Shown: piece after piece, positions 1 through 9,270 of the stretch
Position numbering within the stretch: the first letter of the stretch is position 1
How the letters are laid out: every line of letters begins with the position of its first letter
Program-made: the position numbers and the translations under genes
Assembly (NCBI GenBank): GCA_017998385.1
Contig: JAGODE010000006.1
Coordinates: forward strand, 1-41,714
Length of the DNA: 41,714 nt
Reading direction: 5' to 3'
From: Chitinophagaceae bacterium
GTDB taxonomy: Bacteria > Bacteroidota > Bacteroidia > Chitinophagales > Chitinophagaceae
Notes under the pieces: model-generated
Told to the model about the DNA's origin: nothing
The model's database searches: none
Seen by the model: only the letters and a program-made list of their open reading frames with translations

Positions 1-86
1 AACCAGTTGGAGATAAACATAAAATCCACCAGTGCGAGAAGCCAGTAAAGTACATGCAGCCATATCATCTTTCTGTTCTGAAACAT
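1..86 (-). CDS. Probable LytS/YehU-type sensor histidine kinase, N-terminus only
   Basis: Only the first 28 codons lie in the window; the gene runs off the left edge. The reading frame opens with ATG at 86 after a clear ribosome binding site (AAGGAGGG, four bases upstream). The visible residues include LHVLYWLLALVDFMF, a hydrophobic first membrane segment with the His-Val-Leu-Tyr-Trp pattern commonly found at the start of Bacteroidota LytS-type (His_kinase domain) sensor kinases. That assignment is an inference from a short stretch; any small polytopic membrane protein is possible. It lies downstream of the repeat protein at 154-924 on the same strand, separated by about 67 bases, so the two may be co-transcribed. 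Confidence 0.4.
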   Translation of the reverse strand, partial: MFQNRKMIWLHVLYWLLALVDFMFISNW

Positions 87-90
87 ACTA

Positions 91-98
91 CCCTCCTT
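91..98 (-). promoter_or_regulatory. Strong Shine-Dalgarno sequence
   Basis: AAGGAGGG on the minus strand, four bases before the ATG at 86. It decides the start of the partial gene at the left edge. It is worth marking because most genes in this window, as usual in Bacteroidota, have no Shine-Dalgarno motif. Confidence 0.7.
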
Positions 99-153
99 AT
101 TCATTTATTAATTTAAACTTCCTTATCGTCCACACACCTCTCCCCTTTTGATA

Positions 154-924
154 CTATCGGAGCGTATCCTTTAATAACCAAACAGGTTTAAGCGGCGTGG
201 CGTCAAGCAGGGATTTCGTATTGCCTTTTTCATCTTTCAATACCATACCAGACATAAAGGGCGGCAACGACTCCCGCTCACTCAGCAAACCCCTGTCGTT
301 GAGCAATTGCAACCGGTTATTATTCTGCGGATCATTCAAACGAATAGAGGTAGAGCCATCTTCTATCACTGCCATGGTAGCCGCCTCATACCCGGTAGCA
401 TGATCCAGCCCCAGTACCACCCGGTTGAAGTTTTCATTTTTCATCAACCCAAAACCGGCCCGCTCACTTCCTTCATCGTCATTAATTGTCATGCCCGTAA
501 GCGGAGCGATGCGTCCAATCCAACTGCTTGGTGCAGGGGCGCCAATGCTGAGGCGGTCATGCCCTTTTTCATCCAGTATCACCAGGCCTGCACCACCGGC
601 ATCAATACTTTTATTAGTCTTATACCAGTCAAACTTGCCACCAAACCTCCAACCCCAGGCAGCTTTGCTTTTTTCAAAGTCGGTACGAATGCGCTGATTG
701 CTCTGAGGAAAGGGAGCACCAATCAGGATACGGTCTCGCCCCTGTTCGTCAACGATCACTAATCCGCGTGCCCGCAGCACGCGAGCATTGTCTGTATCCC
801 TGAAAGATAAAAGAAGAAAGGAAAAAAAAGCTGCAATCAACAGGCTGCCAATATACATATAGCGTCTTAATAATCTGCGTTGATTTTCTACCTGCTGTTT
901 CAGTTCATTAATTAAAGTTTCCAT
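154..924 (-). CDS. Membrane-anchored hypothetical protein with internal repeats
   Basis: 256 residues, function not recognised. Residues 1-20 are charged and could form a short coiled coil. A single membrane segment covers about 24-41 (YIGSLLIAAFFSFLLLSF), so the rest is probably periplasmic. That part contains repeats of a beta-strand-like motif: about 52-71 (RGLVIVDEQGRDRILIGAP), 112-130 (AGLVILDEKGHDRLSIGAP), a weaker copy near 143-162 (GMTINDDEGSERAGFGL), and further decayed copies near 183-210 and 226-240. The repeated core is hydrophobic strand, Asp-Glu-x-Gly turn, then an Arg-x-x-x-Gly strand, suggesting a repetitive beta structure. The start at 924 is the only ATG that includes the anchor. 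It may share a transcript with the kinase-like gene to its left. Confidence 0.75.
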   Translation of the reverse strand: METLINELKQQVENQRRLLRRYMYIGSLLIAAFFSFLLLSFRDTDNARVLRARGLVIVDEQGRDRILIGAPFPQSNQRIRTDFEKSKAAWGWRFGGKFDWYKTNKSIDAGGAGLVILDEKGHDRLSIGAPAPSSWIGRIAPLTGMTINDDEGSERAGFGLMKNENFNRVVLGLDHATGYEAATMAVIEDGSTSIRLNDPQNNNRLQLLNDRGLLSERESLPPFMSGMVLKDEKGNTKSLLDATPLKPVWLLKDTLR

Positions 925-1334
925 GTTTTTTTCCCGAAAATAGCAGGCGGAAACCCTTCTTTTTATGGCAATCGCCGAACCTGCTTATCCGATCTGCCAG
1001 ATTTGTTTCAGGATCGATGTACTGTAATATGCTGATTTTTTACCCCAACACACTGGCCGCAGTTATATCTTATTTTCTGCTAATAAATAATATCCATCCC
1101 GACACGTCATTTTGTCGGTAAAAATTTAGTTCTAAGTAATTGAATGTTAATAAATTTCTTTCTAATCTAATTCCAATACGCTACCCGGTTGATTATCCTT
1201 AGCTTCGGGACTTTAAGACCCTTGTTGACATGGCATTGGAGGATATTAGGCCTGATGTTTGACTGAAAAAGGTGTCTGTTTGACCCGTGTGTCAGTTTTA
1301 GCCCCAATTTTTTCACTAAACCCAGGAGGAATTC
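925..1334. other. Divergent intergenic region, 410 bases
   Basis: No convincing gene. It separates the minus-strand repeat protein from the plus-strand glycosyltransferase fusion and should hold both promoters, but I could not place a convincing -33/-7 pair for either. It contains a small dyad at 1099-1118 (CCGACA, 8-base loop, TGTCGG) followed by A/T-rich sequence, and a strong ribosome binding site at its right end. Confidence 0.5.
1324..1330 (+). promoter_or_regulatory. Shine-Dalgarno sequence of the GT/HAD fusion
   Basis: AGGAGGA followed by four bases and the ATG at 1335. It supports that start codon. Confidence 0.75.
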
Positions 1335-2711
1335 ATGGTAACGGTTATTATACCTGCGCTGAATGAAGCCAATACAATTGTGTCAGTCATCCGGTTCTGT
1401 CAGTCGGAGCCGCTGGTTTCTGAAATAATTGTTGTTGACGACACCTCCGATGACAATACGGTTGAACTGGCCCGCGAAGCAGGTGCCCGTGTATTGATCA
1501 GCGCCACCAGGGGCAAAGGCATTTCCATGAAGGAAGGTATTGATGCCACTACTAATGACGTGGTGGTATTTCTTGATGCCGATATTGATCCATATCCGGA
1601 TCAATCCATACACAAGCTCGTTTCCCCGCTTATCAACGATGAAGCCGATTTTGTAAAAGGTTCCTTTGCCCGCAATGCCGGTCGTGTAACAGAGCTGGTG
1701 GCAAAGCCATTGCTGACCATCCTCTTTCCGGGACTGGCACATTTTGCACAACCCCTAAGTGGTATGATTGCAGGCAAAAAAAACTATTTCCAGAAAATTG
1801 AATTCTTCAACGACTACGGAGTAGACATCGGCATCCTGATAGATATGTACCTTATGAAAGCCCGTGTGGCTGAGGTCAATATTGGCTATATTGAAAACAA
1901 GAGCAAGCCATGGGAAGCTCTTGGTAAAATGAGCCGTGAAGTATCGCGCGCTATTCTGAGTCGTGCCCAGCGGCACAACAGCAATGAATTTTCCCTGGAG
2001 AGTGTAAACTCACTGGAGACCATTCAGCGCGAGATGAACAATGCTCTCCGTGAAAATCTTTCTGCCTATCACAAGATGATTGTGCTGGATATGGATGACA
2101 CTATTCTCACCGATCGTTTTATCAATGTATGTGCGGCCGAATTCGGCTTCAGCAGCAAACTCGACGAATTACGATTCAATGAAAAAGACCCCATCATTCT
2201 CACCAAACGGATTGGATTGTTGCTGAAGAACAGAACCATGGACGAACTACTGCATGTTATCAGCAATATGCAGATGGCGGAGAATATCCGCGAAATGGTA
2301 AAGGTTTATAAAGAAAAAGGATATCTGGTGGGTATCATCAGTCACAGCTATACACTTATTACCAATTATGTTAAACAGCAGATTGGCGCTGATTTTTCTG
2401 TAGCCCATCAGCTGGAATTTTTTGAAGGAAAAGCTACCGGCGAAGTCAACCTGCCCTCCTACTTCTTTGGCTCACCTGAAAGCATTTGCGGACATAGCTT
2501 CTGCAAAACCAACGCCTTACAACATGTATCCGAACAATATAATGTGAAACTGAAAAATGTGATTGCAGTGGGCGACAGCAAAGACGACCGGTGTATGATC
2601 GCCCATGCCGGAAAAGGCATTGCCTTTTGTGCAACCGATGAAATGCTGGAAAAAATAGCTTTTAAAAGTATTAAACAAAGAAATTTTGAACCCCTGCTGG
2701 CTCTTGCCTGA
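1335..2711 (+). CDS. Fused GpgS-like glycosyltransferase and HAD-family phosphatase
   Basis: 458 residues, two enzymes in one chain. Residues 1-215 form a GT-A glycosyltransferase: the opening strand VIIPALNE, VVDDTSDD at 33-40, and the metal-binding DAD at 81-83. The segment 116-172 (RVTELVAKPLL, QPLSGMIAG, YGVDIGILID) resembles glucosyl-3-phosphoglycerate synthase (GpgS, GT81). A linker of about 30 residues leads to a HAD domain of phosphoserine-phosphatase type: motif I DMDDT at 252-256, motif II Ser336 (IISHS), motif III/IV GDSKDD at 413-418. The likely chemistry is sugar transfer from an NDP-sugar to a phosphorylated acceptor followed by dephosphorylation, by analogy with the two-step glucosylglycerate and mannosylglycerate pathways. 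Substrates cannot be read from the sequence. The Usp gene follows after 55 bases on the same strand. Confidence 0.8.
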   Translation: MVTVIIPALNEANTIVSVIRFCQSEPLVSEIIVVDDTSDDNTVELAREAGARVLISATRGKGISMKEGIDATTNDVVVFLDADIDPYPDQSIHKLVSPLINDEADFVKGSFARNAGRVTELVAKPLLTILFPGLAHFAQPLSGMIAGKKNYFQKIEFFNDYGVDIGILIDMYLMKARVAEVNIGYIENKSKPWEALGKMSREVSRAILSRAQRHNSNEFSLESVNSLETIQREMNNALRENLSAYHKMIVLDMDDTILTDRFINVCAAEFGFSSKLDELRFNEKDPIILTKRIGLLLKNRTMDELLHVISNMQMAENIREMVKVYKEKGYLVGIISHSYTLITNYVKQQIGADFSVAHQLEFFEGKATGEVNLPSYFFGSPESICGHSFCKTNALQHVSEQYNVKLKNVIAVGDSKDDRCMIAHAGKGIAFCATDEMLEKIAFKSIKQRNFEPLLALA

Positions 2712-2766
2712 TCAAAATTTGGTAAATTACTACTGCCGGAAACAATAATATAAACTACTAAAACGG

Positions 2767-3594
2767 ATGCCTATGTCTAACAAACTTTATAACATCCTGG
2801 TACCGGTTGACTTCACCAGCAAAAACCGTTGGGCCATCACCAAAGCGATTGAACTGTCAAACAGTTTCAATTGTAATATCCACCTGGTTTATGTAGCAGG
2901 AAAACGCCGGTCACTTATGCGCCAGTATAGTACCGAAACAGCGTTCAGACGCCTGGAACAAATGCGTGACGCCTACAGCCAGCAATTATGCGGCGAAGGC
3001 AGGATGGAGATAAGCGTGCTCACGGGAAGCCGTTCCAAACAACTGCAGCAATATATTGAAAACTATGAGATGGATCTGGTTATAACCGGGCTTGCACGTT
3101 TCAACGTATTACACCGCATTATATCGGCCGTTTCTATCAGCCGTCTGGCCAACAAAACACATATACCGGTACTGGCCGTGAGATCAAGCGGACTGGTATG
3201 TCATTACAAAAAAATTGTATTACCCGTATCCGGTGAAATACCTTTCCGCCAGATTCGCCTGGCTGCGCTGCTTGGCCGCGCCTTTAAATCAACTGTATAC
3301 TTTGTATCCCTGCGTCAGACGGTCGACGAGAAAAACAACATACTGACCAATGCCCTCGAAATGGTACAAAGTATTTCTACGGTGCCCGTACAGACTTTCC
3401 TGCTCGAAGGAAAAAACCTGGCCAAGAGCACACTTGATTTCAGCCGGCGTATCAATGCCGACCTGATCATGGTAAATCCCGTTAAGGACTTCCGTTTGCC
3501 GGGATTATGGAATCGTCTTACCAACCGCTTACTATCTTATGCATCGCATATACCGGTAGTAACCATTTCCGCCAGCAAGCAAAGTGTTTCTTAA
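2767..3594 (+). CDS. Tandem universal stress protein
   Basis: 275 residues with two Usp domains, about 5-147 and 150-270. Each has the opening strand typical of the family (NILVPVDFT; KKIVLPVSG) and the closing one (IPVLAVRSS; IPVVTISAS). The G-2x-G-9x-G(S/T) loop that binds ATP in MJ0577-type Usp proteins is not intact in either half: the first has TGLARFNVLHRI and the second VNPVKDFRLPGLW. It is therefore probably a non-ATP-binding UspA-like protein. ATGs at 2767 and 2773 are both possible. It lies 55 bases behind the GT/HAD fusion and ahead of a terminator, so the two genes probably form one transcript with a stress-related theme. Cytoplasmic. Confidence 0.85.
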   Translation: MPMSNKLYNILVPVDFTSKNRWAITKAIELSNSFNCNIHLVYVAGKRRSLMRQYSTETAFRRLEQMRDAYSQQLCGEGRMEISVLTGSRSKQLQQYIENYEMDLVITGLARFNVLHRIISAVSISRLANKTHIPVLAVRSSGLVCHYKKIVLPVSGEIPFRQIRLAALLGRAFKSTVYFVSLRQTVDEKNNILTNALEMVQSISTVPVQTFLLEGKNLAKSTLDFSRRINADLIMVNPVKDFRLPGLWNRLTNRLLSYASHIPVVTISASKQSVS

Positions 3595-3613
3595 TTTTTT
3601 CTTTTTATAAATA

Positions 3614-3643
3614 AAAACAGCCGTGGTTCCCCACGGCTGTTTT
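3614..3643. terminator. Bidirectional rho-independent terminator
   Basis: Perfect 13-bp stem (AAAACAGCCGTGG with CCACGGCTGTTTT) around a TTCC loop, with A/T runs on both sides. It sits between the convergent Usp gene and the alpha-2-macroglobulin gene and can serve both. Confidence 0.9.
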
Positions 3644-3669
3644 CGTTATATCCAGACTAAGTCCGCCTT

Positions 3670-6600
3670 TTACTGTGTAATCCTGATCACACCCGCACCA
3701 TTGTAACTATGATATTCGCCATTGTACATGGCATCGGCACTCACAGGTCCCATTTTATACTGCCCGGGCGATACCGCACGTACAGCATAATAATACGTTT
3801 GCTTATTGTTGTAAGCGTCTACAAAGAAATGGATCCTGTCGTCGCGTATATCCAGCGCTGTGGGTGTGCTGGCATCTTTGATCCAGTCCATACCAGGTAT
3901 TTCGCGTGTGCGCGGGTTTTCGATTTCGAAGCCGGCCGGCAGCAGATCGGTGATCACTATATTTTCAATCGTGGTATTAAACGTACGTTCCAGCGTGATG
4001 CCCACAATCACCAGTTCATTCTGCTTAAATGAATTACCATTGATGGGGCTGCCATACCGGTCATAGAAGCGTTTCCTTACTTTGATATAGCTGTCTTCTT
4101 CTACATAAGACCCGGTACTGCTGATACCCTCCGACTGCCAGTAATAATAAACAGGACCGGTTCCCTTCGTAGCAATTTCAATATTTCCGCCTTTAAGTGT
4201 TGCCTGATCGCCACGCCACTGTCCGTTTTCTACGCGGGCCACGGTTTTACCATCCACTTTGATCTCTGCGGTGGCAGTAGAATTCTTAACACTACGTGCA
4301 TTTTTACCCAGGGCCAGGAAGGCAAATGCACGCTCCTGTGTGCTCAGCCAACGGCGCCCTTTTAGTTTGTCACTCACATGTTTTACCATCAAGGGCACCT
4401 GCTTATTGCCTGGATCAACATCCAGCAGCATATTAAGCGCTATAGCTTCATCCCGCACATCGGAATAATAACTGCCTCCTGTCTGAGCGACCGATACTTC
4501 GCCTTCAAATGCAGCGGGCAGCAGACTGGCAAATGACTTCTTATCACCGGCAGTAGCATATGCTGCAGCCAGCAGGTAACGGCTATCGAGAGCCAGCACC
4601 GATTGATTGGCTTTGTAATAATTCATGGTAGCCACATTGCTGCGGCCGGCTACAGCCAGTACATAAAGACTATAGGCCACCTCCTTGGGTGCAATCTTTT
4701 TATTCTGATCTCGATTGTAGGTATAACTGATCAATTCCTTATTCTTCATCCGGAAGTTGATATAGCTGAGCATAGTTTCGAGCAGGCTGTTGTCTACATC
4801 AAAGCCGGCTTTACGTGCTTCGAGCAGAAAATGAGCCGCATAAATAGTCGTCCACCAGTCTTCCTTACCCTCACCATCCCACAGCGTAACCGCGCCGGAA
4901 TACAACTGGCGCATCTTGATTTTACGAATCGCTTCCAGCACATTACTGTTGGCATTGACCTTACCCTGGCTGTTGAGTTGCATAAGATCGGCCATATCGC
5001 CATAATACAATTGCGGGAATGCGGCAGAAATAGTCTGCTCTGTACATCCGTATGGGTATTGCACCAGGTAGCGCAACTGGTCGCCCCACTCGAGTACGGG
5101 GGAGCGGCTCACCACCAGGCTGTAGGTAGTGCTGCCCGGCATAAACTCCTGCAGGTTGATATTGAGTTTCTGACTTGCTCCGCCTGCAATGGATCCGCTA
5201 CCCGAGCGCTTTTGTAAGGTAGACGGAGGACGAACGGAAATCTCATTGGCCTCCTCAAATTTCTCACCCAAACCACTTACCTGCACTTGCACATTACCTA
5301 CTCCGATACCTGTTCCGGCTACAAGCTGGAAGTTCGCACGGCCTTCACTCTTTGCCGGCAGATTGATTGATTGTGTAACTCCGCCCAGTGCTTTTACAGC
5401 CCCCTCCGTTTTAAGGGTAGCCGTTACCGTAGCTGCTTTATCTGTTGTATTACTAAGCGTAACCGGCATCGACACTGTATCGCCGGGACTGAGGAAGCGC
5501 GGCAATGCACTGCTGATCACTATCGGGTCGGCTACTGTCATAACCGATTCGCCGGCACCAAAGCTGTTGCCTTTGTAGGATACAGCCATCATTCTGATCT
5601 CGCCGCTGAATGCAGGTATCTCCACATCAAATTCGGCTTCGCCACTTCCATTTGCCTTACGCATACCACTCCAGTAACTTACTACCTTGATTCGTTTGGC
5701 CGGCATGGGATTCACCCGTTTCATCATATCCATCTCACCGTCACCACCCGTACTGCTCAGCCTTGCACGCACTTCGGCAAAGAGCAATGGATACAGGTCA
5801 AATGCATTTACCTGCAGCGCTTTTTTCTGATAAAAATAGCCGTAAGGATCAGGTGTTTTAAAGTCACTCACCTGCAATACACCATTGTCTACCGCAGCAA
5901 GGGTGACCATACTGCCCGGCGCTGCTTTTACTTTTATCTTTTGCTTGGTGCGGGAGCGAACAGTTTTAGCAGCGGCAATAGATACATCAATATGCCGGCT
6001 CTTTTCTTCGACCTTTACATTCTGGAATCCATGAGCTACTGTAAGTGGAATATCCGACAACTCATGTGGTTTGATGAGCGTGGCTGTGATATACGCATTG
6101 GGCACATGCTCACCGGTTAGTTTCAGATCGAGTGATGCGGTGCGATTGCTGACCTCTACATATTGATACGATACTACATGATCGGTTTCCACCGTCACCA
6201 GCATACGGCCACTAAACGGAGTTTTGAACAAAGCCTTGACTGATTCACCAGCATAGTAAGATTTCTTTTCGAGCGAAATCTCAATATTACCTTCATTGCT
6301 TACTTCAAACGAATTGTTATCGCCGCCCCAGCTGCCATAGCTGTAGAAACTGCGGCTTACATAGGTGTTAGATCCCGGCCGGTAAACACGCAACTCATAA
6401 TTACCGGGTGAGCGGGGGATATAGGAAAACACTGTGTTGGTGCCCACCGCCAGCTGGCTTTCGGTCATCATCTTATCATCCTGCTGCGATTCGTAGCGGA
6501 AGTAACTGCCGCTCTTCGCCAGCACGGTGCGATACTCATGTTTGATTACCTCTACTCTGGCCGTTGCATTGATTGCCTTACCATCCTTACTCACTGCCAC

Positions 6601-9063
6601 CAGCGGAAATTTCACAGCCTGGTTGAGCGGATAGTAATAGTACCAGTCTTCCTGGATGCCAAAAAACACATCCTGTGTAAAGATATCGGCGCTGGCAGCA
6701 CGGCTTACCGGCCGGCCTGTTTCATCAAATACTGTTGTATAAAAAGTAGCTTGCAATCTGCCTTTGTCGAGATAGGTATCGGGCACCTTGTAAGTGAATG
6801 TGGCATTACCTTCTGCATCTGTTTTTCCCTCCTCCACGATCTTGTCGCCAAATGATTGCTGATTGGCAAGCGTGAAATTGTATTGTGGGAATTGTTCCGG
6901 GCTAAAAGCGCGCTGGCGCACCTGTACTTCTGTTTCGTAGTTGCGGTTGGCAGCAGGTGGTCCAAAGAAATTCATTGCATTGATCGACAGCTGCAATGAT
7001 TCGCCCGGGCGGGCTGCTGCACTGCTCAGCTTGCTGTTGACACGGATACGATCGGGTACAAATTCTTCCACCGAAAAACGCTCGGTCGTCAGCAACACAT
7101 CGGAAGAAGTATAAACTTCGAGTGTATAACTCCCTGTGATAACTGAAGTGGCCAGGTCAATATTACCTTCGGCAGAGCCCTGCTCATTAAGATTTTTGCG
7201 GAACGACTTCAACTCTTTTCCATTGGGCATCAGGAACCGGAATTTCAACGGCATATCGCCTGGTACATTCCATTGCCTGTCACGTACGATTACCGAAAAG
7301 TTGATGCGTTCGCCCGGACGATAGATGTCGCGCTCAGCATATACAAATGCATCGAGGCCCGATGGATTGTTGCGTTTACCGCCTACATCGAAGCGTGAGG
7401 TATTGACACGTGTATTCTGAAAAGGCAGATAGTTAAAATCTTCTGCTGTTTTGGCAATGATCATAGCCGGTTTAAAACCGGTAAAGTCTTTTTTGGCATA
7501 CACTACTTCTGCTACCCCATTGGCATCGGCAGCACCTGTTCCTATCAGCTGATTGTTGCTGGCGTAGACCGCTACGTTTACACCCGCTACGGCCTGCGAG
7601 GTTTTGATAGAGTTAACGAATACCATAATCTTATCCTGCCCTTCCTTAGCTATCAATCCCAGATCAGATACAGAGATAAAACGGCTGTCTCTTACCCAGT
7701 AATCTTCGGTGGAGCGAATCATTACATGATAAATACCCTTAAAATCCGGCAGGCGGTCTTCGAATGAAGAAAGATTGAGGAGGCGGCCGCCGGCAGAGCG
7801 GGGCAAGGAACGGGTATCAATCTCCTTTTCATATACTACATCACCCAGCATGGCATCACTTCCGTAGTAATCATCATAACCATATTCGTCTTCGTAGCCA
7901 TTGCCGGTCTGGCGGGTTTCCTGAGGATAATAGCCATAACGTTGTGCCATAAGCAGGTTGTTCTCATATATTTTTGAGATCACCAGTTTTACTTTGGGTA
8001 CATTGGTAATACGCACTTCTAGGTTGCGTCCGCCCTGGCGGGAAAGATATACCGCTTTATTATTCGTAAAATTGATACCGGCCTCCAGTTCACCAAAGGC
8101 AACGCTGTTGCCATAATCTTCTTTAAGTACTCCGCCCAGCCGGCCGCGCAGACCTTTCTTTACAGTAAGGGTATAACTCCGCTCCATATCAAACTTATCG
8201 CTGCGGATCACGAAACCTGTTTCCGTATTTTCAACAGTAAATGCTACCGCCGGCTCAAAGCTGATAAAACTCTTTGCATTTTCATTTCCCAATTGCTGGC
8301 TCGTGCTTACCCGGATAATACCTTCTGTACCATCGTGCTCAGCCTCTGATGCCAGGATGGTGAGCACGTAAGGTGAAGGAATGGAAAGCGATGTGGTAAT
8401 CGGATCGGCGGTGCTGTTGGTGCCAACTGTTGGTTTAAGTCCTTTGGCCAGCCTTACACTTACGGCGTAGTCCTTATCTTCTGTTTTGATTCCATTAATG
8501 CGGATGCTGATACGGTTATCAGCATTAGTGGTGATTACATCATAGACTGCTTCCTTATTTTCAACTTCTACTTTAAGTTTTTCTTTTATATCAGCCGGAT
8601 TCACCCGGTAATTGAAATAAAGATCAAGTTGAGGTTGTGCGGTGGCTCCCGATTCGCCTATCCAGATCATACGGGCATCATCGAGACGAAGGCCCGGTGT
8701 ATGAAAGCTGATCTTATCACCGCCTTCTACTTTATCATATTTACTAAACCGTAATACTTCGCTGTTGATACTGGCTGTATAGCTGGTAGCTGGGTCAAGC
8801 GGTTGCATGGGCGAAAACACCAGCTGATCGGGGCTTTCCCAGCGAAACCGGCCTTTAATAGATGGGCTGAAGCTGATATAGGCCGACGAATCCCAATTAT
8901 TAAGCAGGCTATCGGCTATCATGCTCTGACTAAACCGGAATACCAGGTTGCCAAGTTGTGGTACTTCACCTTTGGCATTGGTATAAGAAAGGGATACGGC
9001 ATTGCGGTTACAGGCTGCCAGCAACAGCAGGGCAAGCACCGCCAGAAAAGGCATACGTCGCAT
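3670..9063 (-). CDS. Alpha-2-macroglobulin family lipoprotein (YfhM/ECAM type)
   Basis: 1797 residues, within the usual size range of bacterial alpha-2-macroglobulins. It starts with a lipoprotein signal (hydrophobic 5-15, lipobox LAAC with Cys18), so it should be tethered to a periplasmic membrane face. A long series of macroglobulin-like beta domains precedes the A2M domain (near 1180-1215, EIPAFSGEIRMMAVSYKG) and the thioester domain. The latter carries YPYGCTEQ with Cys1340; the Cys-x-Glu-Gln arrangement needed for the internal thioester is intact. The C-terminal region (FEIENPRTREIPGMDW and following) matches the end domain of bacterial members. The family is thought to trap foreign proteases that enter the periplasm. 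The divergent neighbour is pbpC, its usual genomic partner, suggesting that protease trapping and wall repair go together. Confidence 0.95.
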   Translation of the reverse strand: MRRMPFLAVLALLLLAACNRNAVSLSYTNAKGEVPQLGNLVFRFSQSMIADSLLNNWDSSAYISFSPSIKGRFRWESPDQLVFSPMQPLDPATSYTASINSEVLRFSKYDKVEGGDKISFHTPGLRLDDARMIWIGESGATAQPQLDLYFNYRVNPADIKEKLKVEVENKEAVYDVITTNADNRISIRINGIKTEDKDYAVSVRLAKGLKPTVGTNSTADPITTSLSIPSPYVLTILASEAEHDGTEGIIRVSTSQQLGNENAKSFISFEPAVAFTVENTETGFVIRSDKFDMERSYTLTVKKGLRGRLGGVLKEDYGNSVAFGELEAGINFTNNKAVYLSRQGGRNLEVRITNVPKVKLVISKIYENNLLMAQRYGYYPQETRQTGNGYEDEYGYDDYYGSDAMLGDVVYEKEIDTRSLPRSAGGRLLNLSSFEDRLPDFKGIYHVMIRSTEDYWVRDSRFISVSDLGLIAKEGQDKIMVFVNSIKTSQAVAGVNVAVYASNNQLIGTGAADANGVAEVVYAKKDFTGFKPAMIIAKTAEDFNYLPFQNTRVNTSRFDVGGKRNNPSGLDAFVYAERDIYRPGERINFSVIVRDRQWNVPGDMPLKFRFLMPNGKELKSFRKNLNEQGSAEGNIDLATSVITGSYTLEVYTSSDVLLTTERFSVEEFVPDRIRVNSKLSSAAARPGESLQLSINAMNFFGPPAANRNYETEVQVRQRAFSPEQFPQYNFTLANQQSFGDKIVEEGKTDAEGNATFTYKVPDTYLDKGRLQATFYTTVFDETGRPVSRAASADIFTQDVFFGIQEDWYYYYPLNQAVKFPLVAVSKDGKAINATARVEVIKHEYRTVLAKSGSYFRYESQQDDKMMTESQLAVGTNTVFSYIPRSPGNYELRVYRPGSNTYVSRSFYSYGSWGGDNNSFEVSNEGNIEISLEKKSYYAGESVKALFKTPFSGRMLVTVETDHVVSYQYVEVSNRTASLDLKLTGEHVPNAYITATLIKPHELSDIPLTVAHGFQNVKVEEKSRHIDVSIAAAKTVRSRTKQKIKVKAAPGSMVTLAAVDNGVLQVSDFKTPDPYGYFYQKKALQVNAFDLYPLLFAEVRARLSSTGGDGEMDMMKRVNPMPAKRIKVVSYWSGMRKANGSGEAEFDVEIPAFSGEIRMMAVSYKGNSFGAGESVMTVADPIVISSALPRFLSPGDTVSMPVTLSNTTDKAATVTATLKTEGAVKALGGVTQSINLPAKSEGRANFQLVAGTGIGVGNVQVQVSGLGEKFEEANEISVRPPSTLQKRSGSGSIAGGASQKLNINLQEFMPGSTTYSLVVSRSPVLEWGDQLRYLVQYPYGCTEQTISAAFPQLYYGDMADLMQLNSQGKVNANSNVLEAIRKIKMRQLYSGAVTLWDGEGKEDWWTTIYAAHFLLEARKAGFDVDNSLLETMLSYINFRMKNKELISYTYNRDQNKKIAPKEVAYSLYVLAVAGRSNVATMNYYKANQSVLALDSRYLLAAAYATAGDKKSFASLLPAAFEGEVSVAQTGGSYYSDVRDEAIALNMLLDVDPGNKQVPLMVKHVSDKLKGRRWLSTQERAFAFLALGKNARSVKNSTATAEIKVDGKTVARVENGQWRGDQATLKGGNIEIATKGTGPVYYYWQSEGISSTGSYVEEDSYIKVRKRFYDRYGSPINGNSFKQNELVIVGITLERTFNTTIENIVITDLLPAGFEIENPRTREIPGMDWIKDASTPTALDIRDDRIHFFVDAYNNKQTYYYAVRAVSPGQYKMGPVSADAMYNGEYHSYNGAGVIRITQ

Positions 9064-9087
9064 AATGATTAGGAAGGGGTTGAATGG

Positions 9088-9118
9088 TCAGGTTAATTGT
9101 GTTGAGAAGATAAGCAAA
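9088..9118 (-). promoter_or_regulatory. Possible promoter of the alpha-2-macroglobulin gene
   Basis: On the minus strand TTTG (9118-9115) is followed after 19 bases by TAACCTGA (9095-9088). Spacing fits the Bacteroidota -33 TTTG / -7 TAnnTTTG pattern, but the -7 match is only partial. Confidence 0.3.
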
Positions 9119-9204
9119 TTCTGCGACGAAAATAAAAAGAAAGTGGCAGCGATCAGTGATCGGTCGCGGGTATTTAGCCGGCGGTAAATAGTTGGGTGTA
9201 GATG

Positions 9205-9270
9205 GTATAAAAGTTTAAAAGTATAAAGCAGGAGGTCTTTTATACTTTTAAACTTTTATACCCTTTAAAC
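9205..9270. repeat. Inverted array of GTWTAAAR octamers, copy A
   Basis: The left side reads as consecutive 8-base units GTATAAAA, GTTTAAAA, GTATAAAG (9205-9228). The right side carries the complement: CTTTTATAC, TTTTAAAC, TTTTATAC, CCTTTAAAC (9237-9270). Bases 9204-9227 and 9239-9262 form a perfect 24-bp stem around an 11-base loop. It lies between the divergent alpha-2-macroglobulin and pbpC genes and directly abuts the pbpC -7 element. The stem is almost pure A/T and lacks a U-run, so it is not a standard terminator. Related copies occur at 20219-20332 and 29643-29716. Confidence 0.9.

Noticed and set aside
4603..6120. Several plus-strand frames of 200-250 codons opposite the alpha-2-macroglobulin gene
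   Set aside because: All are antisense to an intact lipoprotein of a known family and show no coherent protein features.
9204..9262. The perfect 24-bp stem as a transcription terminator
   Set aside because: It has no GC-rich stem or U-run and lies between divergent starts, where a terminator is not expected.
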